From assembly GCA_017537045.1 (NCBI GenBank), contig JAFYLN010000058.1:1-11792 (forward strand): a DNA stretch of 11,792 nt, in the 5' to 3' direction. The notes beneath the pieces were generated by a model that saw only the letters and a program-made list of their open reading frames with translations, was not told the DNA's origin and searched no databases. Positions 6,628 through 11,792 of this stretch are shown here, one piece after another; within the stretch, counting starts at the first letter, position 1; each line of letters starts with the position of its first letter. This stretch comes from Oscillospiraceae bacterium. Lineage in GTDB: Bacteria; Bacillota_A; Clostridia; Oscillospirales; Oscillospiraceae. Position numbers and translations under genes: made by a program.

Positions 6628-6863
6628 TGTTCTCGCAGTAACAAAATGAGAACACTTAAGTTCCAAATGGACAAGGTATTATTGCTTACCCCCTTTTTGC
6701 AGGCCGACAGTAGGCCTACGGAGAGGGGAGCCGTGCATCTTTTTTGTACGGTGTAGCCATAATGAAGAAGGACGAGCATAGCCAATGTCATTAAGTTAAC
6801 CAAATAATACCAGTACAAAAAATGCCCACGTCAGATTCATGAAAATTGGCGTGGGCATTTTTT
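6628..6863 (+). ncRNA. Putative multi-stem structured RNA ending in a terminator
   Basis: This gene-free segment folds richly on the plus strand. There is a hairpin TGTTCTC/GAGAACA (6628-6634/6648-6654). A closing stem GGTATTATT/AATAATACC (6675-6683/6803-6811) then encloses CCCCTTT/AGAGGGG (6690-6696/6722-6728), which itself contains AGGCC/GGCCT (6701-6705/6713-6717). Also inside are CCGTGCA/TGTACGG (6731-6737/6745-6751) and TAATGA/TCATTA (6760-6765/6788-6793). Two stems need G-U pairs that exist only in plus-strand RNA. The terminator at 6817-6863 follows at once. No good plus-strand promoter was found, so the 5' end is uncertain. A minus-strand 104-codon ORF overlapping it lacks a ribosome binding site and is probably a shadow. 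The family is not recognised. Confidence 0.4.
6817..6863. terminator. Bidirectional intrinsic terminator
   Basis: AAAAAATGCCCACG (6817-6830) pairs perfectly with CGTGGGCATTTTTT (6850-6863) around a 19-base loop. T6 follows the stem on both strands. It ends the minus-strand Mrr/84-aa operon and, on the plus strand, the structured segment upstream of it. Confidence 0.8.
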
Positions 6864-6905
6864 ATGCTTTCAATTATACCGAATATTCGATATAATGTTT
6901 CTTTA

Positions 6906-7160
6906 TCATTCTATAGAAATATTAAAATATGAGAAAAATTTTTCTTTAAGCTTTATTGAAACCATCTCCATACGATTACCCATATCTGTTCTATTGATTT
7001 CCCAATAGTCTTTTTCTTGAAGTGAAACCATAACATTTTCCTTAATTTTTATATCTAACTTGGGTTCAATAATACCAATTGTCTTAGAGGGATGTTTGTC
7101 ATATGATTCCTTTATTAAATTGAGTGCGAGTTTTTCACCATCAGATAAATATTCAAACAT
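6906..7160 (-). CDS. Small hypothetical protein downstream of the Mrr nuclease
   Basis: This 84-aa protein starts at ATG 7160 with AGGAG seven bases upstream, 31 bp after the Mrr-type nuclease gene on the same strand. It ends about 40 bp before a strong terminator, so the two form an operon. It is acidic at the N-terminus and mixed-charge afterwards. The second half (LQEKDYWEINRTDMGNRMEM) could form a small winged-helix-like fold, but no catalytic motif is visible and the family is not recognised. Its position suggests an accessory or regulator of the nuclease. No transmembrane segment is seen. Confidence 0.75.
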   Translation of the reverse strand: MFEYLSDGEKLALNLIKESYDKHPSKTIGIIEPKLDIKIKENVMVSLQEKDYWEINRTDMGNRMEMVSIKLKEKFFSYFNISIE

Positions 7161-7191
7161 TTTTATTCTCCTTTTTGTATGTATGTTATTT

Positions 7192-8469
7192 TCACTTTGA
7201 ATTAGAAATATCTATCATAGATAACAATTTCTTTCTATCCCAAAGGATGATACCATTCTTTTTTGCTAACTCGATTGCAGCTTTTGTAAAATACTGATTG
7301 GTTAACACAACGCCAACGTGGCATTCATAGAAAGCTTTTCCTGCGAAAACCTCTTGAACAGCCTTGTTGCCAATATCGGCAGAATAACATTTACATTGGA
7401 TGCCGTACTTAATTCCATCTCTGTAAGCAATAATATCAATGCCTTGGTCTCCGCTTCCACGAGTAACATTGATATGTTCATAACCATTTTTCTTCAAGAG
7501 CGAAGCACAAAAGAACTCAAATTCATGACCCTCCATTGAATCAAAATCCATTGATACCTTCCGTAACTTAGTATTACTTGCATAAAACTGTAATGACACA
7601 CTCAAAGAGCTGACGGTGCAAGTGAGACATAATATATCATTCTTAAGGCTAAAATCTTCATCGTTAAGAAGTATCAGTTCTTCCGACATAAGTGCTTTTT
7701 TTATTAAAAAATTACGGTTGTCTAAATCGGAGAGGTCTATATTAGCCATTATTGTAGCAAGTATTTTGAGCAATGCATTTCCAGAATCCTCAGGTAAGTT
7801 GGAAGGAGAAATCAGTTCAAACCCCACAGTATATTTTTCGTCATCTTTCTGTGCGGTAACTTGACCGATGTTGTATCCGTATGGTTCATTGCTGATTCCA
7901 GACCGATGTTTCAGAGAAAAGTCAACATTGATATAATTTGCGTTTGACAAGATTCTGCGACATTCATCAGCCATCAATTGACGGGCTTCAGCTAATTCTT
8001 GCTCAATCTTCTTTTTCTGTTGCAACTCAGCTTCTTTTCGCGCTTGATTTTCTAATCGTTGTTTTCTTTGTTCATCAGATTCTTTACCCAACAAAAGATC
8101 AAATTTCTTTTTTATGCGTTCTTCTTCTTTCTTTAATTCCTCTGGTGTAAGATTATATTTTCCTTGTTGCATCCACTTATGTGCTTGATAAGCTCCATAG
8201 TTCTTTACGTCTTCGTCATATAACTGGCTATTCTCAATGATGATCTGACCTGTTTTTGGGTCTCTATGAGGTTCAGGAAAAGTCTCTGTGATTTTATATT
8301 TTCCGTTTCTAACATTCTTCATACGTTCTTCAGCAGACATACCATTCATCATATCTTGATGATAAAGGTCTTTGTTAGCCCAATTTTCTGCTGGAATTGT
8401 AGGGTCAAAAGTCTCTTTAGCACCTTGGAATAGTGTACTTAAAATAGAAAAAATCCCCAATAAACTCAT
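7192..8469 (-). CDS. Mrr-type restriction endonuclease with coiled-coil N-terminal half
   Basis: This is a 425-aa protein. Residues 1-16 (MSLLGIFSILSTLFQG) are hydrophobic and could touch the membrane. Residues 108-172 are a strongly charged Lys/Glu coiled coil. Residues 175-300 form a beta-rich domain I do not recognise. The C-terminal domain (about 310-425) is a Mrr-like PD-(D/E)XK nuclease: EGHEFEFF (E316/E318), GDQGIDII (D345) and QCK (Q358, K360). All catalytic positions are present. Mrr-domain proteins cleave DNA, often modified or foreign DNA. I chose ATG 8469 because GGGAG lies upstream, and because the longer in-frame ATG at 8607 lacks a binding site and would have to cross an intrinsic terminator. 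It is preceded by a structured RNA and terminator and followed by the 84-aa ORF. Confidence 0.9.
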   Translation of the reverse strand: MSLLGIFSILSTLFQGAKETFDPTIPAENWANKDLYHQDMMNGMSAEERMKNVRNGKYKITETFPEPHRDPKTGQIIIENSQLYDEDVKNYGAYQAHKWMQQGKYNLTPEELKKEEERIKKKFDLLLGKESDEQRKQRLENQARKEAELQQKKKIEQELAEARQLMADECRRILSNANYINVDFSLKHRSGISNEPYGYNIGQVTAQKDDEKYTVGFELISPSNLPEDSGNALLKILATIMANIDLSDLDNRNFLIKKALMSEELILLNDEDFSLKNDILCLTCTVSSLSVSLQFYASNTKLRKVSMDFDSMEGHEFEFFCASLLKKNGYEHINVTRGSGDQGIDIIAYRDGIKYGIQCKCYSADIGNKAVQEVFAGKAFYECHVGVVLTNQYFTKAAIELAKKNGIILWDRKKLLSMIDISNSK

Positions 8470-8510
8470 ACTTTTGACTCTCCCGAAAAATAAAAAATTT
8501 TCTATAAAGC

Positions 8511-8538
8511 AAAAAAGTGCGTGACCGAAGCCACGCAC
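8511..8538 (-). terminator. UUCG-capped intrinsic terminator ahead of the Mrr gene
   Basis: On the minus strand, GTGCGTGGC (8538-8530) pairs with GTCACGCAC (8525-8517 region, one G-U) around a UUCG tetraloop, followed by T6 (8516-8511). It lies after the promoter at 8719-8747 and 41 bases before the nuclease ATG. The gene can therefore be expressed from that promoter only by read-through or antitermination. Confidence 0.8.
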
Positions 8539-8712
8539 CGAAAAACGCAACTCCGATTGTCGCCAAACAAATCTTAAACAGAAAAGGAAAACCTTATTGC
8601 CATTCAAGTGGAATCACGTTTTTACCGTATTCAAAATGAATGACAACGCAAAAGGGTAGACTTCCCCCTTGGCTAAAGGTTGATTTCTTTTCTATATTCT
8701 GATTTGTTTGGC
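8511..8712 (-). ncRNA. ~200-nt structured RNA between promoter and Mrr nuclease
   Basis: The predicted start (about 8712) coincides with the first base of a perfect 12-bp closing stem, GCCAAACAAATC/GATTTGTTTGGC (8712-8701 with 8573-8562). Further nested stems follow inwards with small, even internal loops: AGAAAAG/CTTTTCT (8693-8687/8586-8580), AACCTT/AAGGTT (8681-8676/8595-8590) and GCCA/TGGC (8673-8670/8602-8599). The head holds a hairpin AAGGG/CCCTT (8670-8666/8656-8652, which competes with one base of the last stem). The 3' tail ends in the intrinsic terminator. It may be an antitoxin-like or guide-like RNA for the nuclease, an attenuating leader, or an independent RNA such as a 6S-type hairpin. 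No tandem repeats are seen. Confidence 0.55.
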
Positions 8713-8718
8713 ATATTT

Positions 8719-8747
8719 ATTATACCACAATAGCGCGAAAATTTCAA
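8719..8747 (-). promoter_or_regulatory. Strong promoter of the RNA/Mrr locus
   Basis: On the minus strand, TTGAAA (8747-8742), a 17-bp spacer ending ATTGTGG, and TATAAT (8724-8719), with an extended -10. It shares TTGTGGTATAATAA and the same -35 with the promoter of the phosphoesterase-STAND gene. It is divergent from the promoter at 8871-8899. Between them lies about 120 bp of AT-rich DNA with only a 7-bp hairpin (8803-8809/8821-8827). Confidence 0.75.
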
Positions 8748-8870
8748 GTCTTTCAAGCAATTTCATCATTACCACGCAAAAAACCACCCACAGCCAAAAT
8801 CAAAGAAATCTTATCGTGCTATTTCTTACATCATTATCTCACATCTTCCCATGATTTATACAACAGCTAC

Positions 8871-8899
8871 TTGATATTCTCCACTGATTATGATATAAT
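8871..8899 (+). promoter_or_regulatory. Promoter of the glycosidase/esterase operon
   Basis: TTGATA (8871-8876), a 17-bp spacer and TATAAT (8894-8899), with an extended -10 TGA. It gives a leader of about 25 nt before the AGGAG of the gene at 8932. No obvious operator or catabolite-response site is seen. Confidence 0.75.
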
Positions 8900-8931
8900 G
8901 TCCACAGTAATATAAACAAGGAGTTATCATT

Positions 8932-10644
8932 ATGATCAAAGAAATCCTTCTCGTTTTCAAAACCCATCTTGATATCGGCTATACCGATTACGCCGCCAAT
9001 GTCAAAGAAAAATATCTGCGCGAATATCTGCCCGCCGCTGTCCGTGTTGCACGCGCATCCGAGCATACCGAGCATCGCTTTGTCTGGACAACAGGCTCGT
9101 GGCTGATTGCGGAAGCGCTCAAGGAAGACGACGGCACGCTGGAATCAGCCATCCGTGACGGTCTGATCACGTGGCACGCACTGCCCTTTACCTCCCATAC
9201 GGAGTACATGAACTGCGCCCTGATGGAATATGCACTCGACATCTCCGCCGAGCTTGACCGCCGTTTCGGCAAAAAGACGATCGCTGCAAAAATGACCGAT
9301 GTCCCCGGACACACCGTCGCACTCGTTCCGATGCTGTGCCGCCGCGGCATTGAGCTTCTGCATATCGGTGTCAATCCCGCAACACCCCTGCCCGATGTTC
9401 CCGAGGTCTTTTACTGGAAATGCGGTGATGATCAGATTGCCGTCATCTACAATCGGGACTACGGTGAGGTCTGCGAACTTGGCGACTTTGCGCTGGCGTT
9501 TGGCTTTACCGGAGACAACCACGGTCCGCAGGGCGGCGAGCAGCTTGCCGATGTGTACCGCAATTTGCAGGAAAAGTACCCCGATGCCGTCATCCGCGCC
9601 GCAACACTGGACGAAGCGGCAGAGCGTATGCGCGGACTCGACCTTCCCGTCGTTGAAGGCGAGATCGGCGACAACTGGATTCACGGCGTCGGCACGGACC
9701 CGACCAAGACCCGCCTGTTCCGTGAAATTCTGCGCAAAACCGACAGTTTCACGGGCATGGACATCAACAACAATCTGCTTTTGGTTCCCGAGCATACATG
9801 GGGTCTGTGCCTGCAGACCAAGTTCCCGAACAGCGAGGACTGGACACCTGCGCAGATGAAGGTCTGTACTGATCCGCAAAAAGACTTCTTTGCAGGCTCG
9901 TGGGATGAACAGCGCGCGTATGTCACGGATGCTGCAAAAACGCTCGGCGTGGATTTGTCCGATGCCGCCGAAGTTTCCGTTCCCGATACTTCTGCCATGA
10001 CCGCGTATGACGGACAGCCGCGCGCAAAAGTGCTCTATCAGCTGTTTGACCGCAGTGACTTTGACCGTTACATCAATACCTATCTGCGCATGAAGGAAGG
10101 CTGGGCGATCTGGGACTTTACCAAAAACAACCTCCCCGACTACCGCGGCGGCATCTATTCCCCGCACGTTACCGCTGCATGGGAGTCTGACGGCACGCGC
10201 ATCTTCCGCATGGAGTTTGATGAAGAGATTCGCACCTTTGCGGGACTGCCAACTGTCTGGCTGATCGAAACCGACGAAACGGTGGAGCTTCGCTGGTTCG
10301 GCAAGGGTCCCAACCGAATGCCGGAAGCCTACTGGCTGCAGATTCCCGAAGCTGCTGATGCCAAAGAGCTTTATAAGCTCGGCATGTGGATTGATCCGAC
10401 CAACGCCCACGGCATGCGGGATCTTCATGCGGTATGGGCTGTCCGCAGTGACAATTTTGAAGTGGAGCCGCTCGATACCGCGCTTGCCGCACCGTTCGGT
10501 CCGAGACTGCTGCACTGGCAGGAACCGATCGACGGGCCCGATCTTTATTTCAATTTATATAATAATATCTGGAATACCAACTTCCCGATGTGGTTCTCCG
10601 ATGACGCAAAATTCCGCTTTGTCATCCGACCGAGATGCAAATAA
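8932..10644 (+). CDS. DUF5054 / GH38-like putative glycosidase
   Basis: This 570-aa protein starts at ATG 8932 with AGGAG nine bases upstream. The N-terminal half looks like a GH38 alpha-mannosidase catalytic domain. HLDIGYTD (H12, D14) matches the HxD zinc ligands, MTDVPGH (D123, H127) matches the nucleophile-bearing DPFGHS-like motif, and NWIHG (H251) may give another metal ligand. DUF5054 proteins have this arrangement, and I think this is one. The substrate is unknown, and mannosides or other alpha-linked glycans are only inferred. It has no signal peptide, so it should be cytoplasmic and act on imported oligosaccharides. It is followed after 42 bp by an SGNH esterase gene in the same operon. 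Its composition is clearly GC-richer than the island to its left. Confidence 0.9.
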   Translation: MIKEILLVFKTHLDIGYTDYAANVKEKYLREYLPAAVRVARASEHTEHRFVWTTGSWLIAEALKEDDGTLESAIRDGLITWHALPFTSHTEYMNCALMEYALDISAELDRRFGKKTIAAKMTDVPGHTVALVPMLCRRGIELLHIGVNPATPLPDVPEVFYWKCGDDQIAVIYNRDYGEVCELGDFALAFGFTGDNHGPQGGEQLADVYRNLQEKYPDAVIRAATLDEAAERMRGLDLPVVEGEIGDNWIHGVGTDPTKTRLFREILRKTDSFTGMDINNNLLLVPEHTWGLCLQTKFPNSEDWTPAQMKVCTDPQKDFFAGSWDEQRAYVTDAAKTLGVDLSDAAEVSVPDTSAMTAYDGQPRAKVLYQLFDRSDFDRYINTYLRMKEGWAIWDFTKNNLPDYRGGIYSPHVTAAWESDGTRIFRMEFDEEIRTFAGLPTVWLIETDETVELRWFGKGPNRMPEAYWLQIPEAADAKELYKLGMWIDPTNAHGMRDLHAVWAVRSDNFEVEPLDTALAAPFGPRLLHWQEPIDGPDLYFNLYNNIWNTNFPMWFSDDAKFRFVIRPRCK

Positions 10645-10686
10645 GACAGCGCATACAAGATAACAACCGCACGAAAGGAGCTTTTC

Positions 10687-11277
10687 ATGAAATTACTGAT
10701 TCTCGGCAATTCCCTGACCCGCCATGCACCTGCACCGCAGATCGGATGGTTCGGTGACTGGGGCATGGCCGCAAGCACACGGGAACACGATTTTGTCCAC
10801 CGTCTCTGCACAAAGCTCGAGGAAGCAGGTGTGACCGTCGATCTGCGCTTTGGCAATGTCGCGGACTTTGAGCGCAATCCTGCGGAAACCGATGGCACCT
10901 ATTTTGCGGATGATCTTGCATTTGCCCCCGATGTTCTCGTTCTCCGCATCTGCGAAAACACACCGGCGGACAAGTATGCGGAATTTGCCGCAGCTTACGA
11001 ATCCCTGATCCGCAGTTTCCGCGCAAACCCATGCTGTACCGTGTTCGCTGTCGGTCCGTTCTGGGAAAACGGTACGATGGAAACGCTCCTGCATGAAGCA
11101 TCCGACAAAGGCGGTGCTGTCTGGCTGTCGCTTTCCAGTCTGCACGGGGACCTCTCCTGTCAGGCGATCGGACAGTATGAACATGCGGGCGTCGCATCCC
11201 ATCCGTCCGACCGTGGAATGGAAGCCATTGCCGACATCATATTCGGCGGCATCAAAGAAGCAGGACTGCTTGCATAG
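10687..11277 (+). CDS. SGNH/GDSL-family hydrolase (putative carbohydrate esterase)
   Basis: This 196-aa protein starts at ATG 10687 with AGGAG six bases upstream, and is in one operon with the DUF5054 gene. Block I is LGNSLT (S9 nucleophile). Block III is degenerate, LRICEN (N91). Block V is SHPSDRGMEAIA (H172 with the downstream D175). GDSL/SGNH enzymes of this size often remove acetyl or acyl groups from sugars, which fits pairing with a glycosidase. No signal peptide is visible, so it is cytoplasmic. The catalytic Gly of block II is not clear to me. Substrate specificity cannot be read from the sequence. Confidence 0.88.
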   Translation: MKLLILGNSLTRHAPAPQIGWFGDWGMAASTREHDFVHRLCTKLEEAGVTVDLRFGNVADFERNPAETDGTYFADDLAFAPDVLVLRICENTPADKYAEFAAAYESLIRSFRANPCCTVFAVGPFWENGTMETLLHEASDKGGAVWLSLSSLHGDLSCQAIGQYEHAGVASHPSDRGMEAIADIIFGGIKEAGLLA

Positions 11278-11331
11278 CCCCCAAATCCAAACTGACCGTA
11301 CACGCTACCGTATCCGACTTATACAAAACAC

Positions 11332-11379
11332 AAGAACTGCTGCAAGTTCCGATAACAAGGACTTACAGCAGTTCTTTTT
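11332..11379. terminator. Intrinsic terminator between convergent genes
   Basis: AAGAACTGCTG (11332-11342) pairs with CAGCAGTTCTT (11366-11376), with T continuing to 11379 on the plus strand. On the minus strand the stem is followed by GTGTTTTG, a weaker tract. It serves the SGNH operon and probably also the convergent gene ending at 11393. Confidence 0.8.
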
Positions 11380-11392
11380 CTGTTTCATTGGT

Positions 11393-11792
11393 TTACAATT
11401 CTATCTCAATGCGAATTTCGCCGCACATTGCTGCGGTGCTATTTACAGCACAGACATATTCCCTGCTGCCGTCCACTGTAACGCGCAGACCGCTTTCCTT
11501 CTTCCATTCGATGGCAAGCGTATGACCGTGATAATGAATGTCATCGGCGGTGAACGCATCGAGCGATGTTCCAAGCGGATGAATGACCAGACGATTGCCC
11601 TCTGCAGGACAGATGCCGCAGATGCCGGTCATAACAAGATCGATGAACGAGGAATGGTTGTAATGCTGTCCGCGTGTGGAATCCTTGTCCGGGCGGTTCC
11701 AGTTCCGCATGATCTCCCGTGCCAGCCAGATACCGGTATCGGGATCCATGTTCTCATCCAGACACGGTGTTCCGTCGGTGTCTCTGTGGGAA
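11393..11792 (-). CDS. 3' part of an MGH1-like glycoside hydrolase (runs off the right edge)
   Basis: The frame is open from the stop TAA (11393-11395) to the window end, giving about 132 residues. The internal Met at 11749 is not the start, because TDGTPCLDEN precedes it in frame. The sequence has the C-terminal signature of (alpha/alpha)6-barrel glycoside hydrolases of the MGH1/GH63-like type: DENMDPDTGIW, a YNHSSFIDLVMTG segment, then a beta-rich tail with HPLGTSLDAF and DIHYHGHTLAIEW. These enzymes cleave sugar linkages with a carboxylate pair, which lies mostly outside the window. It converges on the SGNH gene, consistent with a glycan-use locus. Confidence 0.85.
   Translation of the reverse strand, partial: SHRDTDGTPCLDENMDPDTGIWLAREIMRNWNRPDKDSTRGQHYNHSSFIDLVMTGICGICPAEGNRLVIHPLGTSLDAFTADDIHYHGHTLAIEWKKESGLRVTVDGSREYVCAVNSTAAMCGEIRIEIEL

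Noticed and set aside
6504..6818. 104-codon minus-strand ORF
   Set aside because: It has no ribosome binding site, begins inside a terminator stem, overlaps the promoter of the next gene, and is antisense to conserved-looking RNA stems. It is kept only as a possible shadow of an RNA.
8470..8607. Upstream start (ATG 8607) for the Mrr nuclease
   Set aside because: It would add 46 residues encoded across the intrinsic terminator and the RNA 3' end, with no ribosome binding site. ATG 8469 is better supported.
8511..8712. Classical type III antitoxin or 6S RNA
   Set aside because: There are no tandem repeats as in ToxI-type RNAs, and I could not confirm a large 6S-like central bubble. Only the architecture is similar, so no family name is assigned.
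9145..10515. 456-codon minus-strand ORF
   Set aside because: It is antisense to the DUF5054 gene. Long antisense frames are common in GC-richer coding DNA, and no ribosome binding site or motif is seen.

Overview
The window looks like a piece of a Gram-positive, gut-type Clostridia/Firmicutes chromosome. The basis is canonical TTGAAA/TTGACA-N17-TATAAT promoters with extended -10 elements, strong AGGAG ribosome binding sites, an IS21-type insertion sequence, a very AT-rich accessory block, and a GC-richer carbohydrate-metabolism block. The genus cannot be fixed from sequence alone. The window opens exactly on the terminal base of the insertion sequence, which fits a contig broken at a repeat.

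Region 1 (1-2794) is a complete IS21-family element with istA and istB on the minus strand, 12-bp terminal inverted repeats and arrays of ~22-bp-spaced TGAACA-type repeats inside both ends. Its left end also carries a promoter, a ~110-nt structured stretch and an intrinsic terminator on the plus strand, as expected of a small RNA. The element sits inside the 30th codon of a minus-strand helix-turn-helix gene (2795-2884, IS3 OrfA-like), which it truncates.

Region 2 (2885-8750) is AT-rich and looks like a defence island. It holds a 994-aa calcineurin-like phosphoesterase fused to a STAND/NACHT-like NTPase (3484-6468), and a 425-aa Mrr-type restriction endonuclease with a coiled-coil front half (7192-8469) followed by an 84-aa partner ORF (6906-7160). 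The non-coding parts are unusually structured. They hold a possible promoter-to-terminator RNA at 3005-3151, a 59-bp palindrome at 3240-3298, a compact pseudoknot-bearing fold at 3377-3488, a multi-stem RNA-like segment at 6628-6811 that runs into a terminator, and a ~200-nt RNA at 8511-8712. That last RNA lies between a strong promoter and the Mrr gene and ends in a UUCG-capped intrinsic terminator. The layout promoter / structured RNA / terminator / nuclease resembles the plan of type III toxin-antitoxin loci, but with an Mrr-fold protein and no tandem repeats. It is the best candidate here for an undescribed system.

Region 3 (8871-11792) is GC-richer and probably core metabolism. It holds a DUF5054/GH38-like putative glycosidase and an SGNH/GDSL esterase in one plus-strand operon, a shared terminator, and the 3' part of a convergent MGH1-like glycoside hydrolase running off the right edge. 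Together these suggest glycan trimming.
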